Origin: Paenibacillus dendritiformis
GTDB taxonomy: Bacteria; Bacillota; Bacilli; Paenibacillales; Paenibacillaceae
Assembly: GCF_015845845.1 (NCBI RefSeq)
Contig: NZ_LDIG01000234.1
Location: forward strand, 1-64,000
Direction: 5' to 3'
Length of the DNA: 64,000 nt
Below, piece after piece: positions 1 through 8,139 of the stretch. Each line of letters begins with the position of its first letter. Position 1 is the stretch's first letter. Made by a program: the position numbers and the translations under genes. The notes below the pieces were generated by a model. The model worked only from the letters and a program-made list of their open reading frames with translations, did no database searches and was not told where the DNA came from.

Positions 1-312
1 CTCTCAGGTCGGCTACGCATCGTCGCCTTGGTGAGCCGTTACCCCACCAACTAGCTAATGCGCCGTAGGTCCATCCATAAGTGGCAGATTGCTCCGCCTT
101 TCCCGACTCCCTCATGCGAGGAAATCGCCTATCCGGTATTAGCCCACGTTTCCGTGAGTTATCCCGGTCTTAAGGGCAGGTTACCTACGTATTACTCACC
201 CGTCCGCCGCTAAGCATCAGGAGTGCAAGCACTCCATCCGCTCCGCTCGACTTGCATGTATTAGGCACGCCGCCAGCGTTCGTCCTGAGCCAGGATCAAA
301 CTCTCCATAAAA
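1..312 (-). rRNA. rrs: 16S ribosomal RNA, 5' part (runs off the window)
   Basis: Read on the minus strand, the universal 16S start AGAGTTTGATCCTGGCTCAG lies at about 287-306. It is followed by the conserved opening with ACGAACGCTGGCGGC and ATACATGCAAGTCGA. Only the first ~310 nt are present, and the 3' part lies beyond the left edge. The gene sits downstream of bofA in the same orientation, as rrnA does in B. subtilis. The exact 5' end is estimated. Confidence 0.98.
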
Positions 313-379
313 GTTAAGTTCGACTTGCTCATGTATTGCCGACGAGGTCATTTGACCTCTTGCACAAACATCACTCGTT

Positions 380-399
380 GTTCAGTTTTCAAAGAACAA
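380..399 (-). promoter_or_regulatory. rRNA leader boxA-like antitermination/processing motif
   Basis: The minus strand reads TTGTTCTTTGAAAACTGAAC about 70 nt before the 16S start. This motif is typical of Firmicute rRNA leaders and spacers, where it acts in antitermination and pre-rRNA processing. The assignment rests on motif recognition. Confidence 0.7.
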
Positions 400-488
400 T
401 TATTCGTTCGAAAGTCTTCTATAAAGCTTCTAAAAGCTTTTATATCTTTCTTTCTCGCGTTGTCATTGCGTTCAGCAGCGACCTTTAT

Positions 489-518
489 AATATATCACAT
501 TCGAGCGTTCTTCGTCAA
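489..518 (-). promoter_or_regulatory. rrn promoter P2
   Basis: On the minus strand a -35 box TTGACG (518-513) and a -10 box TATATT (494-489) are separated by 18 nt. This is the promoter nearer the 16S gene and the second of a tandem pair, as is usual for Bacillus rRNA operons. Confidence 0.75.
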
Positions 519-596
519 GCATTTTTTTAAATCTTTTTTTCGATGTCGTTCGACATCTTTCGACTGCTTGCCTCGGTTCTCGAAGCGACGCTTTAT

Positions 597-626
597 AATG
601 TACCACAGACGTATACAGCAAGTCAA
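597..626 (-). promoter_or_regulatory. rrn promoter P1
   Basis: On the minus strand TTGACT (626-621) and TACATT (602-597) are spaced by 18 nt, with a TG dinucleotide upstream of the -10 box. It lies directly behind the bofA stop codon, so the rRNA operon has its own promoters while bofA transcription could read in. Confidence 0.65.
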
Positions 627-629
627 TAA

Positions 630-893
630 CTAAATCATAACCATTTTCAAGAAAATAATCGCCGCCAAACCAGGGACTCCAAGCAACCCGACCGCGGATA
701 ACGTAACCGGATTGACAGGCACATATACCTCAGCCGCCAAGCCGGTCGTATTCACGATATACAGAAGCACGAAGGCCGCTGTGCCATGGAGGAGGAAGCT
801 CAAGATTCCCCGCCAGGCCAATCGCTGGCGCAGCAAGACGAACAGCAGCGCTGCCGCCGATACGATGAGTATGCCGATCATCACCCATTTCAT
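630..893 (-). CDS. bofA: BofA-like inhibitor of pro-sigma-K processing
   Basis: This 87-residue membrane protein has two or three hydrophobic segments (about residues 3-20, 30-50 and 62-85) and matches the BofA family in size and pattern. In B. subtilis, BofA sits in the mother-cell membrane around the forespore with SpoIVFA. It holds the SpoIVFB protease inactive until a forespore signal arrives, so it times sigma-K activation. The start has a GGGGTGG ribosome binding site inside the end of yaaL, and the two genes abut without a gap. The order yaaL-bofA-16S rRNA is the one found in B. subtilis, which supports the name strongly. Confidence 0.9.
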   Translation of the reverse strand: MKWVMIGILIVSAAALLFVLLRQRLAWRGILSFLLHGTAAFVLLYIVNTTGLAAEVYVPVNPVTLSAVGLLGVPGLAAIIFLKMVMI

Positions 894-1166
894 TTAGGTC
901 CACCCCTTTCCCAGCTTAAGAGCATGCAGTTCATTCCGCTTTGCTTTTTTGATTAGCATGGCCACTCGCTTCTCGGCAGCTTCCAACGTAAAGATTGCAT
1001 AGTCGACCTCATCTTCGCCGACCGCATACTGGAATCGGGAATGGGCCCGCTCCCATTCCCGGAGCGCCTGCCTAATATCATCCATCAACTGCTCATGTTC
1101 GATTGCCTCCGCGACTTCCTGCTTTTGGACCCCGGAGAACCAGCGCTTGATCGTCAGCCATCGCAC
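894..1166 (-). CDS. yaaL: YaaL-like DUF2508 protein
   Basis: This is a 90-residue, highly charged and mostly helical soluble protein with a WERAHSRFQYAVGEDEVDYA segment near the middle, characteristic of the DUF2508/YaaL family. Its molecular function is not known. It starts with GTG behind GGGAGGGAC and lies between recR and bofA, as in Bacillus. A strong terminator separates it from recR, so yaaL-bofA must have their own promoter, probably within 1167-1241, although I could not pick out clear boxes. It is probably co-expressed with bofA. Confidence 0.88.
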   Translation of the reverse strand: MRWLTIKRWFSGVQKQEVAEAIEHEQLMDDIRQALREWERAHSRFQYAVGEDEVDYAIFTLEAAEKRVAMLIKKAKRNELHALKLGKGWT

Positions 1167-1241
1167 GTTCCGTCCCTCCCCATTCCTTGGTATAACTATG
1201 GTTATGGGAATCTGGACAAGACTAGAACCGAAAATGCCGAC

Positions 1242-1269
1242 AAAAAGCCCCTGGCTGAATGCCAGGGGC
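1242..1269 (-). terminator. Rho-independent terminator after recR
   Basis: A perfect 9-bp stem (GCCCCTGGC / GCCAGGGGC, 5-nt loop) is followed by TTTTT on the minus strand. It lies between the recR stop and the yaaL start and separates the two transcription units. Confidence 0.92.
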
Positions 1270-1321
1270 CGAGATGGCTCATGCTATGTTATGCGCCGCC
1301 AATCCTGTTCAACGCATGTTT

Positions 1322-1921
1322 CTATTGAATTTCCCGCCGTCCCTCCAGCGCTTTGGACAGCGTCACTTCATCGGCATACTCCAGGTCGCCCCCCACCGGC
1401 AAGCCGTGGGCAATGCGCGTCACTCGGATACCGAAGGGCTTCACGAGGCGAGATATATACATCGCCGTCGCTTCCCCTTCGATATTCGGATTCGTGGCCA
1501 AGATCAATTCCTTCACCCGTTCATCGCTTAACCGCTTCAGCAATTCGGCAAGACGGATATCCTCCGGCCCAATCCCCTCCATTGGAGAGATTGCGCCCTG
1601 CAGCACATGATAATACCCCTGGAACTCCTTCGTTCGTTCCATGGCCACCAGATCCTTCGTTTCCTGCACCACGCAGATGACGGAAGGATCCCGGTTCTTG
1701 TCCTGACAGATCCGGCACGGATCCGAATCGGTTATATTGCAGCATACCGAGCAATATTGCAGATTGCGCTTCACGTTGACCAACGCTTTGGCGAAGTCGA
1801 TGACATCATCTTCAGGCATGCGGATGACGTGGAACGCAAGGCGGGCAGCCGTCTTGGGCCCGATGCCCGGCAAGCGGGAAAATGCCTCGATCAACTTCGC
1901 GATCGGTTCTGGATAATACAA
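1322..1921 (-). CDS. recR: Recombination mediator protein RecR
   Basis: RecR (199 residues, usual ~198) acts with RecF/RecO to load RecA on gapped DNA. The N-terminal helix-hairpin-helix is visible as [16 protein letters not shown] (about residues 15-30). The zinc finger follows as [18 protein letters not shown] (about 57-74). The TOPRIM region begins with [17 protein letters not shown] and ends near the GTPLGGDLEY-type motif, here [12 protein letters not shown]. The start is TTG behind AAGGAGAGG. It lies downstream of dnaX and ebfC, the conserved order, and is probably transcribed with them. A strong terminator follows. Confidence 0.97.
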   Translation of the reverse strand: MYYPEPIAKLIEAFSRLPGIGPKTAARLAFHVIRMPEDDVIDFAKALVNVKRNLQYCSVCCNITDSDPCRICQDKNRDPSVICVVQETKDLVAMERTKEFQGYYHVLQGAISPMEGIGPEDIRLAELLKRLSDERVKELILATNPNIEGEATAMYISRLVKPFGIRVTRIAHGLPVGGDLEYADEVTLSKALEGRREIQ

Positions 1922-2097
1922 GGCTGCCTCTCCTTTTCAATGGCATAGGATGCAGACGCCGCTTCTCGCGAACCGGCGATCCGCGCAGACTTCGCGAGAT
2001 GGAAATCTCCGCTCCCATAGGGCGTGTTCAAAAAGGCCGGCTTTCAGCACCGAAAGGCTGCAACGCGGACTTTGAACTTCCCCTACAATAACAGAAG

Positions 2098-2121
2098 GGC
2101 ATATACCGAATGGTATATGCC
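2098..2121 (-). repeat. Perfect 10-bp hairpin between ebfC and recR
   Basis: GGCATATACC and GGTATATGCC flank a 4-nt loop directly downstream of the ebfC stop. There is no U-tract on either strand, so it is more likely an mRNA processing or stability hairpin than a terminator. Its role is inferred only from its position. Confidence 0.7.
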
Positions 2122-2136
2122 GAACATGTCGCCTTA

Positions 2137-2448
2137 TTAGAACAAGCCAGGAATTTTCATACCGCCTGTAAATTTGGCCATATCGTCATTCGCCATATCT
2201 TCTGCTTTGGTCAGCGCGTCATTGACAGCGGTAATCACGAGATCTTGAAGCATTTCGATATCTTCCGGATCAACGACTTCAGGCTTAATGACAATGCTGA
2301 GCACTTTTTTGTGGCCGTTCACTTCAACAGTGACTGCGCCGCCGCCGGAAGTCCCCGTCGTCTTCTTGTCAGCCAGTTGCTCCTGGGCCTTCAGCATTTG
2401 CTCTTGCATTCTCTTGACCTGTTTCATCATTTGATTCATATTGTTCAT
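2137..2448 (-). CDS. ebfC: YbaB/EbfC family nucleoid-associated protein
   Basis: This 103-residue protein starts with a methionine- and glutamine-rich coiled-coil helix ([20 protein letters not shown]). It is followed by the beta-strand core with [20 protein letters not shown] and the [11 protein letters not shown] helix, all typical of YbaB/EbfC (YaaK in B. subtilis). Family members are dimeric DNA-binding proteins of the nucleoid. It lies between dnaX and recR, the almost universal arrangement. A strong AAAGGAG precedes the ATG. Confidence 0.96.
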   Translation of the reverse strand: MNNMNQMMKQVKRMQEQMLKAQEQLADKKTTGTSGGGAVTVEVNGHKKVLSIVIKPEVVDPEDIEMLQDLVITAVNDALTKAEDMANDDMAKFTGGMKIPGLF

Positions 2449-2485
2449 CGCTGTAATTTCTCCTTTTTTTCATAGAATAATATAA

Positions 2486-4249
2486 TTACTCTTTTATGAC
2501 AACGAGGTCTTCCCCGAACATGTGGAGCGCCTCGTCAATCCAAGGTTCTTGCGCCGATTCCGCTTCGGAACCTTCCGGCTCCAGCCGGAACGCAGGCTCT
2601 TCCTTCTCTCCGGCAGACCGCTCCGCCGCCTCTTCCCAATCCTTCAGCATCATCGTATCGAGCTGATACGGCTTGCCGAACACTTCGGACAGGACACGCT
2701 CAATCACCTGCTTGTTGTTGGGCTTCTCGGTCGTATCCCGGTGAATCGTATTTTTGAAGGCGACCAGCACCCGATCTTCCAGTGCCGATACAGGCTCCCC
2801 ATTGACAAGCCAAGCGTGAATCGTGACGCCGGCTTCCTTCACTCGCTGCAGCACCTGTCCCCAATTGGAGCGGATGCGGTTCGAGTCGGAGGAATCCTTC
2901 GAGGCGGTATACCGTTCGAAATGAGGCGGCTGCTTCGCCATCCGCGACACCCGCGCAGGCGCTCTGGTGGCAGCCGGGGCCCGTTCGGGTTGTCCCCCGT
3001 CTGAACGCCCGTCCGGTATTCTCGCCTTCGCCAATTCATTCAGCTTCGCTTCTAATGACGCAACTTGACGCTGCAATTGTTGCACGACGGAAGAAGATAC
3101 CGCCCCATCGGAACGATCGGCCTGCCGTTCAGCCGCCTCCGGTTGGCTTGTCAGCGTCCCCGGTTGATTCTGCACGGCTAACTGCAGCAAGGCTACCTCG
3201 AATAAGGTTTGCGGTTGCACCGCATATTTCATGTCCGTCTGATACCGGTTCAAGGTATCGATAATCCGGAACAAGCTTGCCGCTTCAAAGGCATCGGCCA
3301 GCTCCCGGAACGCTTCGACACGCGTCAGACGATCCGTCATCCCTTCTCCGTCCGGCACCATCTTCAGCATCAACAGATCGCGGAAAAAGTAGAGCAGACT
3401 CTCCATGCACTTGTCCGCGCTCTTCCCTTCCTGCATCATCGACTCCACCGTGGCAAGCACGGATCCTACATCCCCGGCTTGAACGGCGCGGGCGATGTCC
3501 GCGAACTGCTCCTCCGGTATCCCGCCGGTAATGTCCAGCACTTGCCGGTAGTCAAGACGGCCGTCAGTGAAGGATGCCGCCTGATCAAGGAGGCTGATCG
3601 CGTCGCGCATGCCGCCATCCGACAGCTTCGCGATATAGATCAGACTGTCCCGGTCGGCCTCAATTCCCTCATCCCTGCACACTTGCTCCAGACGGGCTAC
3701 CTGTTCCTCCAGAGTCACTCTGCGGAAATCAAACCGCTGGCACCGGGAGACGATGGTCGCCGGCAGGCGATGAGGTTCCGTCGTGGCCAGGATGAACATG
3801 ACATGAGCAGGAGGTTCTTCCAGCGTCTTGAGCAGCGCGTTGAAGGCCTCCGTCGTCAGCATGTGAACCTCATCAATAATATACACTTTGTGGCGAACTT
3901 CGGAAGGCGCGTATTTGACCTTTTCCCGAAGATCGCGAATTTCTTCCACGCCCCGGTTGGATGCGGCGTCGATCTCGACGACATCCATGACCGCACCGGC
4001 AGTGATGCGCCGGCAGGCTTCGCATTCATTGCAAGGCTCCGGACCCGGACCCTGTTCGCAGTTGACCGCTTTGGCCATGATCTTCGCAGCGGTGGTCTTG
4101 CCGGTTCCCCGGGGACCGCTGAAAAGGTAGGCATGCGAAAATCGCCGCTCACGCAGCGAGTTTTGCAATGTCTGAATAATATGCTGTTGTCCAACCATGT
4201 CACCGAATGACTGTGGCCGCCAAGCGCGATACAATGCAATATGTCCCAT
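2486..4249 (-). CDS. dnaX: DNA polymerase III subunit gamma/tau
   Basis: The 587-residue clamp-loader ATPase opens with LYRAWRPQSFGDMVGQ, then Walker A GPRGTGKTT (about residues 45-53). A zinc module follows with cysteines in CEQGPGPEPCNECEAC. Walker B/DExx is IIDEVHMLT, with sensor 1 in FILATTEPH. The C-terminal third is the tau-specific region that contacts polymerase and helicase. I saw no A-rich slippery site of the E. coli kind, so a separate gamma product is not indicated. It is the first gene of the dnaX-ebfC-recR unit. Confidence 0.97.
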   Translation of the reverse strand: MGHIALYRAWRPQSFGDMVGQQHIIQTLQNSLRERRFSHAYLFSGPRGTGKTTAAKIMAKAVNCEQGPGPEPCNECEACRRITAGAVMDVVEIDAASNRGVEEIRDLREKVKYAPSEVRHKVYIIDEVHMLTTEAFNALLKTLEEPPAHVMFILATTEPHRLPATIVSRCQRFDFRRVTLEEQVARLEQVCRDEGIEADRDSLIYIAKLSDGGMRDAISLLDQAASFTDGRLDYRQVLDITGGIPEEQFADIARAVQAGDVGSVLATVESMMQEGKSADKCMESLLYFFRDLLMLKMVPDGEGMTDRLTRVEAFRELADAFEAASLFRIIDTLNRYQTDMKYAVQPQTLFEVALLQLAVQNQPGTLTSQPEAAERQADRSDGAVSSSVVQQLQRQVASLEAKLNELAKARIPDGRSDGGQPERAPAATRAPARVSRMAKQPPHFERYTASKDSSDSNRIRSNWGQVLQRVKEAGVTIHAWLVNGEPVSALEDRVLVAFKNTIHRDTTEKPNNKQVIERVLSEVFGKPYQLDTMMLKDWEEAAERSAGEKEEPAFRLEPEGSEAESAQEPWIDEALHMFGEDLVVIKE

Positions 4250-4296
4250 GCTGTAACCTCGAGAGCGTTTTTCTTATTATACTATATCACAAATTG

Positions 4297-4344
4297 TAAA
4301 AAAACAGCCATTCCCTCTCTTTGGCAATCAGGAAAACGGCTGTT
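4297..4344 (-). terminator. Terminator between the PAS kinase and dnaX
   Basis: On the minus strand AACAGCC and GGCTGTT pair across a ~28-nt loop and are followed by a run of seven T. It lies just after the stop codon of the upstream histidine kinase, so dnaX probably has its own promoter in 4250-4296. Confidence 0.8.
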
Positions 4345-4377
4345 CTTGAGTCCTATTATGTTCGATAAGGCGGTGAT

Positions 4378-5526
4378 TTATGGTGCCGGGAATGGGAAAT
4401 AAAGGGTAAAAGTCGTGCCATATCCTTTGGTCGAAACCCGTATCGAGCCGCCCAGATCATGAATAATGCGCTGGCAGACCGATAATCCTAGACCTGTGCC
4501 GTTCGCCTTGGTCGTGAAGAACGGATCGAAAATTTTGTCGATAATGTAGCAAGGGATACCTGGACCCGAATCCTGAATGTCAATCAAGACCCGCTTGCTC
4601 TCGTCATCCCGTCTTGCCGTCACGTTCAACACGCCGCCTTCGCTCATCGCCTCGATGCCGTTTTTGGCAATATTAATGAACACCTGCTTGAGCAGCTCGC
4701 GGTCGCCAATGACCAGGGGCAGCGGCTCCTCCGCCTTGTAGTTGACCTGAACCGCATGAAGAACCGCCTCATTCTGAATGATAGGTAAAATCTCGCCCAG
4801 CACCTGGTGGAGATTCACCCGCTCTATCGTCAGATGTTTCGGCTTGCTCAGCAGCAAAAACTCGCCGACCAATTCGTTGATCCGGTTAATCTCGGTCAGC
4901 ATAATATCGGTGTAATGCACTTCCTTGATCATGCCATGCTCGTCGAGTTTCTTTTTGAACATTTGCAGGAAGCCCTTGATCGAGGTTAACGGGTTCCGTA
5001 TCTCATGAGCCGTTCCGGCCGCGATCTGGCCGATCATGGCGAGTCTGTCGCTCCGCTGCACCTGCTCTTCGAGCGAGCGCAGATTGGACACATCCTTGAG
5101 CAGCACGTAAGCGCCAACAATCCGATCCTGCTCGTCCCGCAGAACATTCGAGTCCATCAGCAGATCATAGCGATCCGATCCGTTGGTCCAGGAGACGGCA
5201 TGGTTGTGGGTGACGACACCTTCCAGAAGCGACCGCTGTACAAGATGGTACTCCGTCGGCATCTCTCCGAACAGATCATTGACCCGGCGATGCAGCACTT
5301 CGGGCTTGGTCCATCCGAGAATCCGGCACGCCATGTCGCTGATATCCACCAGGCGGAACTGGGCATCGAGCAGCAGGATGCCGAGATTGACGTCCTGCAA
5401 AAAAGCACCCGCAAACTGCTGCAGCAAATTCAGCTTTCCTTGCTCCTGATCCTGTCCCTCTGTCGATCCGGCAGAGGAGAGGGTACACGCTTGCTGAGAA
5501 CCAAGAGGCCGATTCAATTCCGTCAT
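4378..5526 (-). CDS. Soluble PAS-domain sensor histidine kinase (sporulation-kinase type)
   Basis: This 382-residue kinase has no membrane segment. A PAS domain (about 40-150) is followed by the HisKA H-box HEIRNPLTSIKGF with the phospho-accepting His174. The HATPase domain has an N-box (KNGIEAM), a G1 box (DSGPGIP), an F-box (FDPFFTTK) and a G2 box (GTGLGLS). This architecture matches the KinA/KinE/AtoS-like orphan kinases that feed phosphate to Spo0F, and no response regulator gene is adjacent. Spo0F is encoded 7 kb away, which suits that role but does not prove it. The gene lies between dnaX and the SRP RNA, a position without a kinase in B. subtilis. Confidence 0.9.
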   Translation of the reverse strand: MTELNRPLGSQQACTLSSAGSTEGQDQEQGKLNLLQQFAGAFLQDVNLGILLLDAQFRLVDISDMACRILGWTKPEVLHRRVNDLFGEMPTEYHLVQRSLLEGVVTHNHAVSWTNGSDRYDLLMDSNVLRDEQDRIVGAYVLLKDVSNLRSLEEQVQRSDRLAMIGQIAAGTAHEIRNPLTSIKGFLQMFKKKLDEHGMIKEVHYTDIMLTEINRINELVGEFLLLSKPKHLTIERVNLHQVLGEILPIIQNEAVLHAVQVNYKAEEPLPLVIGDRELLKQVFINIAKNGIEAMSEGGVLNVTARRDDESKRVLIDIQDSGPGIPCYIIDKIFDPFFTTKANGTGLGLSVCQRIIHDLGGSIRVSTKGYGTTFTLYFPFPAP

Positions 5527-5706
5527 AGGCTCACCTCATCGTATTATTGCGCCCATCTCTACCGCTCCCTCTTGATGTTGGGGGATATGTATAGTATTCC
5601 GTAAACGCAAATAAAATCCTGCCTCGTTTATTTAATATTTGAACATGTATTCATAAAAGGAGAACAAAAAACACCGATTCGCTCGGTGTTCGATATACGA
5701 TATGGA

Positions 5707-5976
5707 ACCGTGCACCTGTTATTGATAATTGTGATCCGAGCGGCACCTCCGCCTTACAGCTCAGGCCAGGCTTCCCTCCGGCACATGAAAAACCCTACTT
5801 ATGGCTGCTTCCTTCCGGACCTGACCAGATTCATAGGTATTCATTGCGAAGGACCCAGCCGTCAACACCAAAGACGAATACCAAGCCTCACATCAACAAA
5901 ACCTCTAACAGGAATTCAACCTCGCTACAGCGGATTGCGAGTTACAGGGCACCGCTACCTCCCCGTCTAGCACGGC
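5707..5976 (-). ncRNA. scr: Signal recognition particle RNA, long Bacillus type
   Basis: The minus strand contains the invariant domain-IV core GGTCAGGTCCGGAAGGAAGC (about 5810-5830). It also has the Alu-domain sequences CGGTGCCCTGTAAC and CGCAATCCGCT near the 5' end, and ends with AGGTGCACGGT, as in B. subtilis scr. At ~270 nt it is the long form with an Alu domain, not the ~110-nt 4.5S form of enterobacteria. It binds Ffh and probably HBsu-like protein for cotranslational membrane targeting. The dnaX neighbourhood is the conserved one. The ends are estimated to within a few bases. Confidence 0.95.
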
Positions 5977-5983
5977 ATAACTT

Positions 5984-6012
5984 AGTATAGACGATCTGTG
6001 CCGAAAGTGCAA
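5984..6012 (-). promoter_or_regulatory. Sigma-A promoter of the SRP RNA
   Basis: On the minus strand TTGCAC (6012-6007) and TATACT (5989-5984) are separated by exactly 17 nt. The expected start falls at the 5' end of the SRP RNA. Confidence 0.8.
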
Positions 6013-6018
6013 CCGAAG

Positions 6019-6654
6019 TCAATTCTTTACAGCTTCACGGTCCTCCGCCGCTTCCTTCTCCTCCTTGGCTTCGGCCTCTCTTAAGCCCCATAACAGCAGC
6101 GTGCCGGCGGCGCTCATGAAGCCGCACAGCGCATATGCGCCTATATGCGTGGTATCCAACGGATATAAGCGAAGGAAGGCGCAGGTGACCAGCACCATCC
6201 ATGCTGTCCCGATTACGATCCAGAACGGGCTGAGACTCAGTCTGCGGCCGATGAACAGCGCATGGAGACAACCAAAGCCAATAATGATGCTGTACGCGAC
6301 AAGCAGGCTCAGCCATGCCAGGGCCGGATTCGCATCCGTCTGCCCCGGCCAGCCCCATGCCGGAAACGTCCTCTTGGCCAGGACAAGCATTCCATAGATG
6401 ACGCCCCACACGACGAGCGCTCCCGCCATGGACAGCAGACTATCGGCGGCGAGGCTGGAGAGCTTCCTCTCATGTATAGGATGACTGCCCCGTTCCGCCT
6501 GTATCCAGGCTTGATAGCGCCGCTTCCCCCATGCCTCTACGGCGGCGGCCAGCAGCAGCATCGCTCCCGCAGCGAGAAGCAGCGCAGGGGACAGATCGCC
6601 CCGCAGGAGCCGGATAAGATATCCGAAGCCGAAGCCGAGCAGTTTTTCTGCCAT
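6019..6654 (-). CDS. Membrane protein of unknown function
   Basis: I do not recognise a family. The 211-residue product has about five hydrophobic segments: near residues 8-40 (one or two), 70-92, 110-130, 142-162 and 172-190. It ends in a strongly charged tail (EAEAKEEKEAAEDREA). The start lies 6 nt behind the stop of the AraC regulator, so the two are almost certainly cotranscribed and the regulator may control this protein. The stop lies immediately before the SRP RNA promoter. Confidence 0.8.
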   Translation of the reverse strand: MAEKLLGFGFGYLIRLLRGDLSPALLLAAGAMLLLAAAVEAWGKRRYQAWIQAERGSHPIHERKLSSLAADSLLSMAGALVVWGVIYGMLVLAKRTFPAWGWPGQTDANPALAWLSLLVAYSIIIGFGCLHALFIGRRLSLSPFWIVIGTAWMVLVTCAFLRLYPLDTTHIGAYALCGFMSAAGTLLLWGLREAEAKEEKEAAEDREAVKN

Positions 6655-6660
6655 TGGATC

Positions 6661-7626
6661 TCACTCCTGCCCCGGTGCGGAGAGATCCGCCTCGAAGTCA
6701 AGATTGACCGGGGCGGCAGGCAGGGACTGCCCGATCTCCGGCAGCATATCGGTCGCCGGGACGGTCTCGTCGACCTCCTCGAAGCGCAATCCGTCTATCC
6801 AGATCTGTCCCGGTCCGCTGAGCAGCGCCCCGAAGGCAATCGCCTCCGCCTGCTCCGACACATCCAGCACAATGGTATACAACGCCCATTCGGTCGTTCC
6901 CTGTATCGGACGGGCCGTCATATTGTCGAAGGCAAGCACCTTCTCTTCCGGTCCGTCCACGCGCATCCACATCCCCGCATACTGCTTTACCCGCTCCGAT
7001 TTCATAAATCCATTGAGCCGGATTCTTCGTCCTCGATATTGCCCGGCATCGAACATCTGCATCAGCGTCCCGAAGCCGTCCGGCTTGGCCGACGCATCTC
7101 CCCGCAGCGTGCCGGACGCCTTCCCCCGGTGCACCTGAACCCGATCGATGCCTGCCGTGTATTCATGCGGGTAGAGCCCGGTAATGATCCAGCCTTGGGG
7201 CGCGGTCTGCGGAGCCCGCAGCGGGTTAGACGGCTGCGCATCGTCATGAAATACATCACTCACCATCAATCCCTCCTCCGTTCGATGAAATATCCGGAAG
7301 CCGCTCCGGTATTGGTGCGGCGTCATGCCGTAGAGGCGCATGAACGCGCGCGTGAAGGAGTCCTGTCCGGCGAAGCGGTATTCCAGCGCGATGTCCAGAA
7401 TCCGCTTGTTCGTCCGAAGCAGATCGGCCGCGGCGCGGGCGAGACGCCGCTCCCGCAAATAGGAAGCCGCACTGTACCCCAACTGCCTCTGGAATACCCG
7501 ATGCAGATGAAAGCGGGACACTGCCGTGTGGCGGGCTACATCATCAAAGTTCACATCATCGGTCAGATGCCGTTCAATATAAGCCACCGCGCGGCGTATC
7601 CACCGCTCATGCTCCCTTCCTCCCAT
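6661..7626 (-). CDS. AraC family regulator with C-terminal jelly-roll-like domain
   Basis: The 321-residue protein has the two helix-turn-helix motifs of AraC at the N-terminus (residues ~8-105). Landmarks are FDDVARHTAVSRFHLHRVFQ and IALEYRFAGQDSFTRAF, ending in the GMTPHQYR signature. The C-terminal ~170 residues form a beta-rich region with WMRVDGPEEKVLAFDNM and GQIWIDGLRFEEVD. It resembles carbohydrate-binding-like sandwiches that occur behind AraC domains in Bacillus regulators. The inducer is unknown. The partner gene 6 nt downstream encodes a membrane protein, so the pair may form a small sensing or efflux module. Confidence 0.85.
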   Translation of the reverse strand: MGGREHERWIRRAVAYIERHLTDDVNFDDVARHTAVSRFHLHRVFQRQLGYSAASYLRERRLARAAADLLRTNKRILDIALEYRFAGQDSFTRAFMRLYGMTPHQYRSGFRIFHRTEEGLMVSDVFHDDAQPSNPLRAPQTAPQGWIITGLYPHEYTAGIDRVQVHRGKASGTLRGDASAKPDGFGTLMQMFDAGQYRGRRIRLNGFMKSERVKQYAGMWMRVDGPEEKVLAFDNMTARPIQGTTEWALYTIVLDVSEQAEAIAFGALLSGPGQIWIDGLRFEEVDETVPATDMLPEIGQSLPAAPVNLDFEADLSAPGQE

Positions 7627-7725
7627 GAGAACACGATCCTTCCTGTCCTCCCGGCTTTCCTCTATATCATATCCCGCCGGATCGGGTGCGGTTTTGACAT
7701 TTTGTGCTCAACGGCGCGTCGGCAT

Positions 7726-7763
7726 AAAAAAATAAACCCTCTCGCTGTCTCCAGCAAGAGAGT
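7726..7763 (-). terminator. Terminator after rpmE
   Basis: A stem of ACTCTCTTGCTG with CAGCGAGAGGGT (4-nt loop) is followed on the minus strand by TTTATTTTTTT, 15 nt behind the rpmE stop. Confidence 0.9.
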
Positions 7764-7777
7764 CTATATTTAACGTA

Positions 7778-7975
7778 TTACATGCCATATTTCTTCTTAA
7801 ATTTATCCACACGACCGCCCGCATCAACAAACTTCTGTTTGCCTGTGAAGAACGGATGGCAAGCCGAGCACACCTCTACTTTCAGGTTTTCCTTAACCGA
7901 ACCTGTTTCGAACGTATTACCGCATGCGCAAGTTACCGTAGTAATGTGGTATTTTGGTTGAATCGCTTCTTTCAT
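7778..7975 (-). CDS. rpmE: 50S ribosomal protein L31, zinc-binding (C+) type
   Basis: The 65-residue protein begins [10 protein letters not shown] and carries the four zinc-binding cysteines of the C+ form at residues 16, 18, 36 and 39, plus the [20 protein letters not shown] signature. L31 helps bridge the ribosomal subunits. The C+ form also acts as a zinc store that is displaced by a C- paralogue under zinc starvation. It lies just downstream of rho, the order found in B. subtilis. Confidence 0.98.
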   Translation of the reverse strand: MKEAIQPKYHITTVTCACGNTFETGSVKENLKVEVCSACHPFFTGKQKFVDAGGRVDKFKKKYGM

Positions 7976-8139
7976 TCGAATTCACCTTCTTTCCGCCCTG
8001 AGCCCTTTGCGTTCCCAGAGTTATATAGAACAATAATGAATTATATCACGGCTCGCCCAACAGCGCAACCAGAAAGTAGCGTATCGGGAAAAGCCATAGC
8101 GTCCGTCCGGCTCGTCCAATCTAGTTCCGCCGCACTCTA

